Shown here one piece after another: positions 40,211-48,749 of a stretch of 64,000 nt of DNA (its first letter is position 1; each line of letters begins with the position of its first letter). The notes below the pieces were generated by a model. That model was given only the letters and a program-made list of their open reading frames with translations, made no database searches and had not been told where the DNA came from. The stretch is from an uncultured Bacilli bacterium (GTDB lineage: Bacteria; Bacillota_I; Bacilli_A; RF39; UBA660), in contig CAKPPW010000001.1 of assembly GCA_934177995.1 (NCBI GenBank), positions 1 to 64,000 on the forward strand, in the 5' to 3' direction. A program made the position numbers and the translations under genes.

Positions 40211-40279
40211 ATGCTTAAAAGACATAAAATGTTTTTTTTAAATAAAAAATATGTAAATCGAACAAAAATAAAAATATAA
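40211..40279 (+). CDS. Possible 22-residue leader ORF before nrdD
   Basis: ATG 40211 is preceded by AAAGGGTGAAAG with about 7-base spacing. It reads MLKRHKMFFLNKKYVNRTKI and two more residues before TAA, basic and partly hydrophobic. It ends 16 bases before the -35 of the nrdD promoter, so it would need its own promoter. It may be chance. Confidence 0.22.
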   Translation: MLKRHKMFFLNKKYVNRTKIKI

Positions 40280-40294
40280 AAACAATAAAAACTA

Positions 40295-40324
40295 TTGCAT
40301 TTAACTAAAAATAATGAGTATAAT
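40295..40324 (+). promoter_or_regulatory. nrdD promoter
   Basis: TTGCAT (40295-40300), 18-base spacer, TATAAT (40319-40324), 45 bases before the nrdD start. TCGA occurs twice just downstream (TCGAGTTGTCGA), a possible small operator. Confidence 0.6.
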
Positions 40325-40368
40325 CGAGTTGTCGAATGAATAAATAAGAAAACAAAGAGGTGTAAAAA

Positions 40369-42555
40369 ATGGCAAAAGTAAAAGAGGTAAAAAAAGAGAG
40401 AAAGGAAAAAAAGAATAGATATAAAAATCCACCTATTAATATTATAAAAAAGAATGGCACTAAGCAACCATTTGATGGTGAAAAAATAAGAAGTGCAATT
40501 GAAAAAAGTGCTGAGAGAGTAATGGTTGATTTAACTGATGAAGCAAAAGATGAAGTTGTTAATATTGTAATTGATTTATTAAAAAATCAAACTAGTGATG
40601 CTGAAGTTAGTCAAATTCATAATTGTGTAGAAGCAGCACTAGAACAAGTTAATCCTTTAGTAGCTAAAAGCTATAGAGAGTATCGTAACTATAAGAATGA
40701 TTTTGTACATATCTTAGATAAAGTTTATAAAAAAGCTCAAGCAATTAATTATATTGGAGATAAAGAAAACTCTAATACTGATAGTGCTTTAGTATCTACC
40801 CAAAGAAGTTTAGTATATGGTAACTTAAATAAAGAACTATATAAGAAATTCTTCTTAACAAAAGCTGAGATAGAAGCTTGTGAAGATGGCTATATTTATG
40901 TTCATGATATGAGTGCTAGACGTGATACTATGAACTGTTGTTTATGTGATGTTGGAGCCGTCATGAGAGATGGTTTTGAAATGGGTAATTTATGGTACAA
41001 TGAACCAAAGAGCCTTGATACTGCCTATGATGTTATGGGAGATGTAATTATCAATACAGCAGCTATGCAATATGGTGGTTTTACAGTACCAGAAGTTGAT
41101 ACTATTTTAACTCCATATGCTAAGAAAAGTTATAATAAGTATTATGATGAATATATGGAAATAACTAATAATGAAGATCCAGAAAAAGCTGAAGAATATG
41201 CTTGGAAAAAGACAAGACGTGAATGTGAACAAGGTTATCAAGGAATTGAATATAAATTAAATAGTGTTGGTTCTTCTCGTGGTGATTATCCATTTGTAAC
41301 TTTTACTTTTGGACATGAAGAAGATAGATTTGGACAAATGATTAGTGAAGTTATTTTAAAAACTCATCAAAAAGGACAAGGGAAACCAGGATATAGAAAG
41401 CCAACTTTATTTCCAAAATTAGTATTCTTATATGATAAAAATCTTCATGGTGAGGGTGGCAAGATGCATTATCTATTTGAAGATGCTCTAGATTGTAGTA
41501 GTAAGACAATGTATCCTGATTACTTATCATTAACAGGGGAAGGATACGTTCCTTCAATGTTTAAGAAATATGGAAAAATTGTTAGTCCGATGGGATGTCG
41601 TGCTTTCTTATCACCTTGGTTTGAAAGAGGGGGAATGGAACCAGCTGATGAAAACGATCAACCAATCTTTATTGGAAGATTTAATATTGGAGCTATTTCT
41701 TTAAATTTACCAATGATTTTAGCTAAGTCTAGGGAAGAACAAAAAGATTTCTATGAAGTACTTGATTATTATCTAGAAATGATTCGTAAGATTCATATTC
41801 GTACTTATAACTATCTAGCTAAGAAGAAAGCATCTACTAATCCACTTGCTTACTGTGAAGGAGGATTCTATGGAGGTAGATTAAAACCAAATGAGCCTAT
41901 TGAACCAATTTTAAAATCATCTACTGCTTCTTTTGGAGTAACAGCTTTAAATGAATTACAAGAGTTATATAATGGTAAAAGTCTAGTAGAAGATGGTGAA
42001 TTTGCTCTTGAAGTTATGAGATATATTAATGATAAGACGCAAGAGTTTAAAAAAGAAGATGGAATTTTATATGCTATTTATGGAACACCAGCTGAAAGTT
42101 TATGTGGTACACAAGTTGAACAATTTAGAAAGAAATATGGTATTATTAAAGGAGTATCTGATAGAGAATATGTTTCTAATAGTTTCCACTGTGGTGTGTG
42201 GGAAGATATTACTGGTATACAAAAACAAGATTTAGAAGGAAGATTCTGGGAACTATTTAAGGGTGGACGTATTCAGTATGTTCGTTATAACTTAAACTAT
42301 AATAGAAAAGCGATGGAAACTTATGTTGAAAGAGCTATGGATAAAGGTTTCTATGAAGGAGTTAACTTATCACTTTCTTACTGTAATGTTTGTGGCCATG
42401 AGGAATTAGATATGGATACCTGTCCAAAATGTGGAAGTGATGACCTTACAAAGATTGATCGTATGAATGGATATTTATCTTATTCAAGAGTACATGGTGA
42501 TACGAGACTTAATCATGCTAAGATGGTAGAAATTTCAGAAAGGAAGAGTATGTAG
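40369..42555 (+). CDS. nrdD: Anaerobic ribonucleoside-triphosphate reductase (class III)
   Basis: Reduces NTPs to dNTPs without oxygen using a glycyl radical and usually formate. The 728 residues include a basic N-terminus, an ATP-cone (INIIKKNGTKQPFDGEKIRSAIEKS, about 24-48), the ten-stranded barrel with YIYVHDMSARRDTMNCCLCDVG, and the C-terminal zinc site CNVCG...CPKCG (about 674-691) followed by the radical loop RMNGYL with Gly701. AGAGGTG precedes the ATG. nrdG begins directly after the stop codon, so the two are co-translated. dut follows, making a nucleotide-supply operon. Presence of this class points to an anaerobic lifestyle. Confidence 0.98.
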   Translation: MAKVKEVKKERKEKKNRYKNPPINIIKKNGTKQPFDGEKIRSAIEKSAERVMVDLTDEAKDEVVNIVIDLLKNQTSDAEVSQIHNCVEAALEQVNPLVAKSYREYRNYKNDFVHILDKVYKKAQAINYIGDKENSNTDSALVSTQRSLVYGNLNKELYKKFFLTKAEIEACEDGYIYVHDMSARRDTMNCCLCDVGAVMRDGFEMGNLWYNEPKSLDTAYDVMGDVIINTAAMQYGGFTVPEVDTILTPYAKKSYNKYYDEYMEITNNEDPEKAEEYAWKKTRRECEQGYQGIEYKLNSVGSSRGDYPFVTFTFGHEEDRFGQMISEVILKTHQKGQGKPGYRKPTLFPKLVFLYDKNLHGEGGKMHYLFEDALDCSSKTMYPDYLSLTGEGYVPSMFKKYGKIVSPMGCRAFLSPWFERGGMEPADENDQPIFIGRFNIGAISLNLPMILAKSREEQKDFYEVLDYYLEMIRKIHIRTYNYLAKKKASTNPLAYCEGGFYGGRLKPNEPIEPILKSSTASFGVTALNELQELYNGKSLVEDGEFALEVMRYINDKTQEFKKEDGILYAIYGTPAESLCGTQVEQFRKKYGIIKGVSDREYVSNSFHCGVWEDITGIQKQDLEGRFWELFKGGRIQYVRYNLNYNRKAMETYVERAMDKGFYEGVNLSLSYCNVCGHEELDMDTCPKCGSDDLTKIDRMNGYLSYSRVHGDTRLNHAKMVEISERKSM

Positions 42556-43128
42556 ATGAAATATCATAATGTAACAAAAGCTGATATGTTAAATGGTGAA
42601 GGATTACGTGTTGTATTATGGGTAAGTGGTTGTTCTCATAAATGTCCAGGCTGCCAAAATACTATTACGTGGAATCCTGATGATGGTGTTAATTTTGATG
42701 ATGATACAATAAAAGAGATTTATCATGAGCTTGACCAAGATTGGTGTAGTGGACTAACTTTATCAGGAGGAGATCCACTCTTTCTTGGTAATAGAAAAAC
42801 AATTAGAGATTTAGTCATGAATGTTAAACAGTTATACAAAGATAAGACCATTTGGTGCTATACTGGATATACTTGGGAAGAATTAATCGCTCAAAGAGAA
42901 GTTGATAAAAATCTAGATGATATTTTAAATTGTATTGATGTCTTATTAGAAGGTAAATTTGTTATGAAACTTCATGATGATAGATTACATTATGTAGGTA
43001 GTAGTAACCAACGTATAATTGATGTTAAGAAAAGTGTAGAAGAAGGAAGAGTCGTTTTATATATAGATAATAGCAATATAGGCGATAGTGATAAAGCAGC
43101 TGTAGTACAGTGTGCAGTAAATAGTTAG
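42556..43128 (+). CDS. nrdG: Anaerobic ribonucleotide reductase-activating protein
   Basis: A 190-residue radical-SAM enzyme that generates the glycyl radical on NrdD. The iron-sulphur motif CxxxCxxC is Cys26-Ser-His-Lys-Cys30-Pro-Gly-Cys33, followed by QNTITWNPDDG. The downstream LTLSGGDPLF is the usual SAM-binding GGxP-type motif, and IWCYTGYTWEEL matches NrdG. ATG directly follows the nrdD TAG with no gap. Length is within the usual 155-190 range. Confidence 0.97.
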   Translation: MKYHNVTKADMLNGEGLRVVLWVSGCSHKCPGCQNTITWNPDDGVNFDDDTIKEIYHELDQDWCSGLTLSGGDPLFLGNRKTIRDLVMNVKQLYKDKTIWCYTGYTWEELIAQREVDKNLDDILNCIDVLLEGKFVMKLHDDRLHYVGSSNQRIIDVKKSVEEGRVVLYIDNSNIGDSDKAAVVQCAVNS

Positions 43129-43136
43129 GAGAAGTT

Positions 43137-43592
43137 ATGAAAACAAGAGGATTTGAAGTAGTTAAAGGATATGAAGATAAGGATATACATTTGCCAGTAA
43201 GAGGAACTAAACATGCTGCTGGTTATGATATAGAAGCAGCAGAAGATGTAGTTATTCCTGTTTATGAAAAAGGAATTAAACCAACTTTAGTTCCTACAGG
43301 ATTAAAAGCTTATTGTATGGATGATGAATGTATTTTCTTACTTAACAGAAGTAGTGGTCCAAAGAAAGGATTTGTTCTTGCTAACAGTGTTGGTTTAGTA
43401 GATTCTGATTATTATGGTAATGAAAATAATGATGGACATATTTACTTTGCTTTCTTTAACTGTGGTAAGGAAGAATTACATGTTAAGAAGGGTGATGTAA
43501 TTGGTCAAGCAGTATTTGAAAAATATTTAACTGTTGATAGTGATATTGCTGAAGGGGTTAGAAATGGAGGATTTGGTTCTACTGATAAATAG
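43137..43592 (+). CDS. dut: dUTP diphosphatase, trimeric type
   Basis: Hydrolyses dUTP to dUMP and pyrophosphate, keeping uracil out of DNA and feeding dTMP synthesis. The 151 residues carry the five dUTPase motifs in order: AGYDIEAA (I), LLNRSSGPKKG (II), NSVGLVDSDYYGNENNDG (III, with the catalytic Asp), KKGDVIGQAVFEKY (IV) and GGFGSTDK (V). TAGGAGAAG precedes ATG 43137, 8 bases after the nrdG stop, so it is the last gene of the nrdD–nrdG–dut operon. Confidence 0.96.
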   Translation: MKTRGFEVVKGYEDKDIHLPVRGTKHAAGYDIEAAEDVVIPVYEKGIKPTLVPTGLKAYCMDDECIFLLNRSSGPKKGFVLANSVGLVDSDYYGNENNDGHIYFAFFNCGKEELHVKKGDVIGQAVFEKYLTVDSDIAEGVRNGGFGSTDK

Positions 43593-43618
43593 ACCAATTC
43601 TTTTTTTATGCCATAATA

Positions 43619-43654
43619 AAACATTAGCCTTTTGTCTTAGACTAATGTTTTTTT
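43619..43654. terminator. Bidirectional terminator
   Basis: A 9-bp stem AAACATTAG (43619-43627) / CTAATGTTT (43642-43650) followed by TTTT. It separates dut from the convergent PBP gene. Confidence 0.8.
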
Positions 43655-43659
43655 GTTTT

Positions 43660-46500
43660 CTAATCAATTGTTTCTGTATCACCAGGATCAGTAGGATCTG
43701 TTGGACTTGTACTTCCGGTTATAGTAACTGTTATATTACCAGTTTCTTTAGTTTCACCATCATAACTAAATTTATATTTTAAAGTATAAGTACCTGGTGT
43801 TGATAGAGTAGTGGTTGATAGTGATACACCACCTGGTCCAGTGATAGATGATAATTTCCAGTTACTAGTTTTACTAGTTACATCATTACCATTTTCTGTT
43901 ACAGTAACATAATTACTAATATCAGATATATTATATGAGTTACCACTTATTGTCCTGTAAGTTACCTTTAAAGTAGTACTTACTTTCTTTAATTCATAAG
44001 TAGCAGCATTACTTTTAATTCCATCATAACTCTTATAAGTAGCGATTACTTTATAAGTACCATATGGATTACTAGGATTGGTTACAGTGAATGATGTATT
44101 ACTAGTAAATCCTAATAATGTGTTATTAAAATATACATTGTAACCAAATGTTCCATAAGAGTTATTACTTGGTGGAGTAACTGCATCCCAAGAAAGACTA
44201 ACTGAATTATTACTACTGTTATAAGTAGCTTTAAGATTAGTTGGAGCACTTAAATTACTTTCCTCCGTTTGCGTATTAGTAGGCTCACTACCTTTTTTGA
44301 AGTATTCATAAGTGACTGCTCCAGAATAACCTGCACCGGCAATTCTAGCTGGATTACTTCCTACAACTACCCCTAATTTAACTACACTATTAGGCATTTT
44401 AAATTCTTCTTTATTCTTTTCGAATACTGAGTTAGCAATAGCGGTAAATAGTTTATCTCTTTGAATTGTACATCTTAAGTTATGACAATATAATCCTTGA
44501 CTAACTAAATCTCTAGTTGTGTCTTTATAACCGTACCACATACCAATAACTGTCTTAGTAGTATAACCAACTACCCATGAATCACGAATAGCATCATCAC
44601 TCATACCAAGGGTTTGTCTTGTTTTTTGATCAAAGTTTGTAGTACCAGTTTTCATAGCAATTTTATCCATATTTCCAGTACCAATAAGAGTAACATCATC
44701 TAAGATGCTGGTAATCATATAAGCAGTAGCATCACTCATTGCTTGTTTTTTAGTACCTTCGTGTTTTTTCTCTTCCCCTGTATCTCTAAAGACTACTTTA
44801 CTAACTGAATAAGGTTCATTATAGTATCCTCCATTTGAGAAAGCAGCATAAGCAGCAGCCATTTGTAAAGAGTTAACACCGGTGAAGGCTCCTAAAGAAT
44901 GAGCTTCATGAATTTTACCATTTTCTATTTCTGGTTCAATTCCAAGGTTTTGGACAAATTCAATAATCTTTTTATTATCTACTTGCTGGAAGGCTTTTAA
45001 AGCAGGTATATTTCTAGATAAAGACAAGGCTTTTCTCATAGTTATAGCTCCCATAAAGGTTCCATCCCAGTTGTTAATTGATTTACCATTAGTATAAGAG
45101 TAAGGCTCATCAACAAACATTTTATAGCTACCATTATCATTATATCCATAGGTAGAAGCATTGTTGTATTCAATTAGTGGTCCGTAATCAAATAGTGGTT
45201 TTGCAGTAGAACCAGGCTGTCTTTTAATTTCGTCACTAGTAGCAAGATTTAGCTCTTTAGCACCTTTTTTATTACGACCAGCTCCAATAGCAAGTATTTT
45301 ACCAGTAGCACTATCTAGAACACTTACACCACTTTGAATAGTATCATTGGCCCATTCGTATGTTTCTCCATTCATTACTTTGTCAACACCGTCTTGTTTT
45401 GATCTATCTAAGTTAGTGTATACTTTCATAGAGACTGTATATGGATCTGCTTTATATTTGGCAATACATTCATCTACTACAGTATCGATATATCCTTGAT
45501 ACTTAGATAAACCATTTTGTGCAGATACATTGTAATCTACTAAAGATTCAATTGGAATATCACTAGCCATCTTTCGCTCATCACTTGTTATGTAACCGTG
45601 TCTTTCCATTAGATATAAAACAGTGTTACGTCTTCTAGTAACTGATTTAATATTATCAGTATTAGTTGGTTTATATAGGTTAGGGGCTTTAAACATTCCT
45701 GCTAGAACAGAAGCTTCTGCTAAGTTCAAATCACCAATATCTTTGTTGAAATAGGCAAGAGCTGCTTGTTTAACTCCATAGATATTACCACCTAAGTTAT
45801 GGTTATTTACATAAAACTCAATTATTTGTTCCTTAGTATAGTTCTTTTCAAGTTTAAATACTGCTAAATAAATATCAGTAAACTTTCTAATGATTCCTTT
45901 AATACCATGGTCATCAGCTGATGTAAATGAGTTTTTGATAACTTGCATTGATAGAGTAGAAGCACCACCAGCATCACTGTGTCCTACTGCTTGTCCTAAT
46001 GATGCCTTTAAAAATCTTGGAGCATCAAATCCGTTATGTTGAAAGAATCTTGAGTCTTCAGTAGCAACAATAGCATCTACTAATACTTCAGGTAATTCAT
46101 CGTAAGTTACTTTTTCTCTCATTTCCGTTCCAAGTCGTTCAAATTCATTACCATCAATATCGTAAAGAATACTTGGTTCTTTCTCGTTTAACTGATTAAC
46201 GTCAAACTTAGGGGCCTTAATAACTACATAAGCTAAGAATAAAATTCCAAGAAGCATTACTAATATACCTAAGGATAATATAACAATTATTATGATATTA
46301 AGTATCTTTTTCTGCTTTGGCTTATTTTTAACTTTATCTAGTAGTCTAGCAAGACCAACTATTATTAAAATACCTACTCCTAAGAAAACAGTTAATAACC
46401 AGCCTATAATAAAATAACTAATAATCATTAAGACTAAGAAGCATCCTAATAATATTAAGGTTAAATTACTATTAGACTTTTGTGTTGTCTTTTTTTTCAT
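43660..46500 (-). CDS. Class A penicillin-binding protein (PBP1-like)
   Basis: A 946-residue bifunctional wall synthase. Two hydrophobic segments lie at about 13-50 and 66-94. The glycosyltransferase-51 domain has ATEDSRFFQHNG (catalytic Glu148), GGASTLSMQVIKN and KEQIIEFYVNNHNLG. The transpeptidase domain has PGSTAKP (Ser431, Lys434), SRN (495-497) and KTGTT (617-621). The C-terminus adds a fibronectin-type-III-like domain (SAPTNLKATYNSSNNSVSLSWDAV) and another Ig-like beta domain, then a Thr/Pro/Asp tail. These extra extracellular domains are more than most Bacillus PBP1 carry. The start overlaps the 3' end of recU by 29 bases, the same pairing as ponA–recU in Bacillus. Confidence 0.97.
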   Translation of the reverse strand: MKKKTTQKSNSNLTLILLGCFLVLMIISYFIIGWLLTVFLGVGILIIVGLARLLDKVKNKPKQKKILNIIIIVILSLGILVMLLGILFLAYVVIKAPKFDVNQLNEKEPSILYDIDGNEFERLGTEMREKVTYDELPEVLVDAIVATEDSRFFQHNGFDAPRFLKASLGQAVGHSDAGGASTLSMQVIKNSFTSADDHGIKGIIRKFTDIYLAVFKLEKNYTKEQIIEFYVNNHNLGGNIYGVKQAALAYFNKDIGDLNLAEASVLAGMFKAPNLYKPTNTDNIKSVTRRRNTVLYLMERHGYITSDERKMASDIPIESLVDYNVSAQNGLSKYQGYIDTVVDECIAKYKADPYTVSMKVYTNLDRSKQDGVDKVMNGETYEWANDTIQSGVSVLDSATGKILAIGAGRNKKGAKELNLATSDEIKRQPGSTAKPLFDYGPLIEYNNASTYGYNDNGSYKMFVDEPYSYTNGKSINNWDGTFMGAITMRKALSLSRNIPALKAFQQVDNKKIIEFVQNLGIEPEIENGKIHEAHSLGAFTGVNSLQMAAAYAAFSNGGYYNEPYSVSKVVFRDTGEEKKHEGTKKQAMSDATAYMITSILDDVTLIGTGNMDKIAMKTGTTNFDQKTRQTLGMSDDAIRDSWVVGYTTKTVIGMWYGYKDTTRDLVSQGLYCHNLRCTIQRDKLFTAIANSVFEKNKEEFKMPNSVVKLGVVVGSNPARIAGAGYSGAVTYEYFKKGSEPTNTQTEESNLSAPTNLKATYNSSNNSVSLSWDAVTPPSNNSYGTFGYNVYFNNTLLGFTSNTSFTVTNPSNPYGTYKVIATYKSYDGIKSNAATYELKKVSTTLKVTYRTISGNSYNISDISNYVTVTENGNDVTSKTSNWKLSSITGPGGVSLSTTTLSTPGTYTLKYKFSYDGETKETGNITVTITGSTSPTDPTDPGDTETID

Positions 46501-47062
46501 TTTTTACCTCCAAAATATTATCTATAATACTTAGATAATCTATTCTAGGCCGAAGGCCTTCTTTTAAAAGATATCCTTGCTTTACAAAATAATCATGTGG
46601 TATAGATTTTCTTTCTTCCTTATTTATATAATTCTGTAAATCAGTATTCATTAGTATATAAGTTTCCGAAAGAGTTGTAAAGCGGACAATTAGAAAACCA
46701 ATTCCCCCAGCATTTGAAATATTTTCTAAATGTTTAAGTTGGTGAAGATGAATATTAGCAAGAGGAAATGATGTTTTATTCTTTGTTTCCTTTGCTTCAA
46801 AGTCAATGTAATAGCCTTTATAAATACCATTATAGTCAGTAGTAGAAGGTTCCATATAAAAAGCTTCTTTAATAATAGCACTTTTTCCTTTAAATTCTAC
46901 TTTACTAACTTTTATTGGAGTAGGTTTTTTATAGATATAAGCTATATTCTTTTCCTTATAATAGTGGTTTGATTGATTTAGGTCATCTTCTAAATTCATT
47001 CCACGATTTTTATAATTAATAAGATGGTTATTCGTCTTTTTTATTCCACCGGGATAATTCAT
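46472..47062 (-). CDS. recU: Holliday junction resolvase RecU
   Basis: A 196-residue nuclease that resolves four-way DNA junctions in recombination and chromosome segregation. The N-terminal MNYPGGIKKT, NRGMNLEDDLNQSN, and the catalytic core TPIKVSKVEFKGKSAIIKEAFYMEPSTTDYNGIYKGYYIDFEAKETKNKTSFPLANIHLHQ (with the Asp, Glu and Lys of the PD-(D/E)xK site) are family hallmarks. The longer GTG start at 47071 overlaps the AGGTG site, so ATG 47062 is preferred. Coupled to the class A PBP gene by overlap, as in other Bacilli, where it links recombination to wall growth only by operon position. Confidence 0.96.
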   Translation of the reverse strand: MNYPGGIKKTNNHLINYKNRGMNLEDDLNQSNHYYKEKNIAYIYKKPTPIKVSKVEFKGKSAIIKEAFYMEPSTTDYNGIYKGYYIDFEAKETKNKTSFPLANIHLHQLKHLENISNAGGIGFLIVRFTTLSETYILMNTDLQNYINKEERKSIPHDYFVKQGYLLKEGLRPRIDYLSIIDNILEVKNEKKDNTKV

Positions 47063-47122
47063 TTCATTCACCTAGTATATATTATATATCATTTCATTTG
47101 CTTTTTCTATCTTTTAAATATA

Positions 47123-47147
47123 AAAAAATAGGATTTACCTATTTTTT
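47123..47147 (-). terminator. Rho-independent terminator
   Basis: AAAAAATAGG (47123-47132) pairs with CCTATTTTTT (47138-47147), 5-base loop. On the minus strand it ends the gene at 47139-47768, and its arm overlaps that stop codon. Confidence 0.75.
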
Positions 47148-47768
47148 CTTCTTCATTTGATATATTTTTACTCCTTGATTCTTCTTAGTTGTTGGACTAC
47201 AATAGTTAATCATTTCATCTACTAATGGTATCTCACTAGAAATTAGTCCTGTTAAAGTAGCATATTTGTCTTCTAAATTTAATATAGTATTATGACACAA
47301 GTCTCTTTCCTCATTTAATCTAATATTAGTCCCTTTTCCTCCTCTATAAAAATACTTTTTATTTTCAAGATTTGAATATTTAAAAGAAACTTCATCATTA
47401 CCAAACCAACAGATAACCTCACCATCATTTTCGATTGTTCTAATACGATATTTGCTATTTCCTTTTTTATCTTTTACCATTCGCATAGAAAAGTTTATAT
47501 CTTGGTTTTCTATATCACCGGTTTGAATGTGATCAACTACATAATCATCTTCATTTTGTCTTAGACTAATAGCAGTATCTTTTCCTTTAATACGAACTCT
47601 ATTATTATCATCTTGTAAAAGAAGAACTTCCTCTTTTTTTCTACCTTTTCGCATAGTAATCCAACCATCTTCCACAGTTATAGTTTTTCCTAACATAGAA
47701 AACAATTCTTTACTTTCTTCTTTTTTTAAAAAATTATCTAAACGAACCATTATATTTTTCGCTTCCAT
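47139..47768 (-). CDS. Protein of unknown function, beta-rich
   Basis: A 209-residue protein without signal peptide or membrane helix. It begins MEAKNIMVRLDNFLKKEESKELFSMLGKTITVEDGWITMRKGRKKEEVLLLQDDNNRVRIKG and is dominated by short beta-strand patterns with a basic end (QMKKKK). I recognise no family. GGGAGG lies 8 bases upstream of ATG 47768; longer in-frame starts up to 47825 lack such a site. It is upstream of recU–PBP on the same strand but separated by a terminator, and divergent from the 35-aa ORF. Confidence 0.7.
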   Translation of the reverse strand: MEAKNIMVRLDNFLKKEESKELFSMLGKTITVEDGWITMRKGRKKEEVLLLQDDNNRVRIKGKDTAISLRQNEDDYVVDHIQTGDIENQDINFSMRMVKDKKGNSKYRIRTIENDGEVICWFGNDEVSFKYSNLENKKYFYRGGKGTNIRLNEERDLCHNTILNLEDKYATLTGLISSEIPLVDEMINYCSPTTKKNQGVKIYQMKKKK

Positions 47769-47850
47769 ATATATTAACCCTCCCAAAGTAATATCAATTA
47801 TAAATATATTTTTTTTCTTTGTCAAATAAAGTAATGCTTTGTCGAATTAG

Positions 47851-47879
47851 TTGTCTAATAATTAAAAAATATGTAGAAT
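47851..47879 (+). promoter_or_regulatory. Promoter for the 35-aa ORF
   Basis: TTGTCT (47851-47856), 17-base spacer, TAGAAT (47874-47879), 18 bases before the start codon. Confidence 0.5.
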
Positions 47880-47897
47880 AAAATTGAGGTGAGAGAG

Positions 47898-48005
47898 ATG
47901 AAAAGTCAAGATGTAATTGTATGTTTAAATTCTATGATTGAAAATATTTCTATTGCTAAAAAAATTGATGTATTAATAAGGTTGAAACAATTGACAAATA
48001 AGTAG
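47898..48005 (+). CDS. 35-residue small protein
   Basis: ATG 47898 follows GAGGTGAGAGAG. The 35 residues (MKSQDVIVCLNSMIENISIA, then a basic end KKIDVLIRLKQLTNK) look like one or two amphipathic helices. A reasonable promoter lies upstream and the gpsB promoter overlaps its 3' end. No family is known to me. The good ribosome site, separate promoter and lack of a competing gene make it credible. Confidence 0.5.
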   Translation: MKSQDVIVCLNSMIENISIAKKIDVLIRLKQLTNK

Positions 48006-48020
48006 TTTTACTGCTAGAAT
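47991..48020 (+). promoter_or_regulatory. gpsB promoter
   Basis: TTGACA (47991-47996), 18-base spacer, TAGAAT (48015-48020) preceded by TGC (extended -10). It overlaps the last codons of the 35-aa ORF. Confidence 0.7.
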
Positions 48021-48048
48021 ATAGTATGTAAAGGGATTGGTGATAAAT

Positions 48049-48384
48049 ATGTATCAAAACAAAATTACACTTACACCACAAGAAATCTTAGAGAAAGATT
48101 TTAAGATTGATACTCGTGGATACAGATTAAAAGAAGTTGATGAATTCTTAGATATGATAATTTCTGATTATGAACAGTTTTATAAAATAATCGAAAGTAT
48201 GGAAAAAGAAAAAACTGAATTATTAAAAGAAATTATGTCCTTAAAACAAGAATTAAGAAATGTTTCAATGGATGCTGAAATAGCAAAAAATTCTAAATCA
48301 GATACAATGGAAATCACTAATTTGGATATTTTAAGAAGACTTAGCAATTTAGAAAAAGCAGTATTTGGTAAAGACAGCGAATAA
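48049..48384 (+). CDS. gpsB: Cell-cycle protein GpsB (DivIVA-like)
   Basis: A 111-residue cytosolic coiled-coil protein. The N-terminal DivIVA-type membrane/PBP-binding domain is clear: KITLTPQEILEKDFKIDTRGYRLKEVDEFLDMIISDYEQF (about residues 4-43), followed by a heptad coiled coil and a short C-terminal helix (DILRRLSNLEKAVFG) like the GpsB trimerisation segment. GpsB moves PBP1 between side wall and septum in Bacillus; a class A PBP gene is 1.5 kb away. ATG 48049 is preferred to the in-frame GTG at 48037 because GATTGGTGA precedes it. Its stop codon overlaps the 5' end of rnpB. Confidence 0.94.
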   Translation: MYQNKITLTPQEILEKDFKIDTRGYRLKEVDEFLDMIISDYEQFYKIIESMEKEKTELLKEIMSLKQELRNVSMDAEIAKNSKSDTMEITNLDILRRLSNLEKAVFGKDSE

Positions 48385-48725
48385 TACTTGGGCAAGTGCT
48401 AGGGTAACCTAGAGGAAAGTCCATGCTCGCACTATCTGTGATGATAGTAGTGTTCGTGCTTAGGGAAAAAATAACCTAAGGTAGATTTATTCTAACGGCA
48501 AAACTTTATCTAAAGGATTAATCCCATGATGAAGTGATAACGTGCCACAGAAACGATACTTTTGGAAACGAAAGGGTGAAACGAGGTAAACCCCACGAGC
48601 GAGAAACCCAAATTTTGGTAGGGGAGTCTCCATGAAAGAAAGATAATGGATTGGAGGACTAGTAATAGTAGATAGATACTTGCCACCTAGTAGTAGGTAC
48701 AAAACATGGCTTATAAAGTATTATT
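48380..48725 (+). ncRNA. rnpB: RNase P RNA
   Basis: The catalytic RNA of tRNA 5' processing. Conserved blocks are in the right order: GAGGAAAGTCCATGCTCGC (from 48413), GCACTATC, CCACAGAAACGATAC, GGTGAAACGAGGTAAACCCC, GAGAAACCCAAATTTTGG and the 3' ACAAAACATGGCTTAT. Ends are set by a perfect 10-bp P1 stem, AATAATACTT (48380-48389) / AAGTATTATT (48716-48725), followed by T's. The 5' end overlaps the gpsB stop, as the two genes are adjacent in Bacillus. Confidence 0.96.
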
Positions 48726-48749
48726 ATTTTGTTGGAACTGAGGTTGATT

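Larger units (their letters stand above)
40061..40368. other. Divergent nrdD-like/nrdD intergenic region
   Basis: A 308-base, very A/T-rich region between divergent start codons. It holds the nrdD promoter (40295-40324), a possible 22-residue ORF (40211-40279) and, on the minus strand, GGGAGTG as ribosome site for the paralogue. I looked for the NrdR box (ACACWATATC-type repeats) and did not find a convincing copy. Confidence 0.6.

Noticed and set aside
40117..40467. 116-codon minus-strand frame across the nrdD upstream region
   Set aside because: It is composed of Phe/Leu/Ile/Tyr from A-rich DNA, overlaps the nrdD start and promoter and has no ribosome site.
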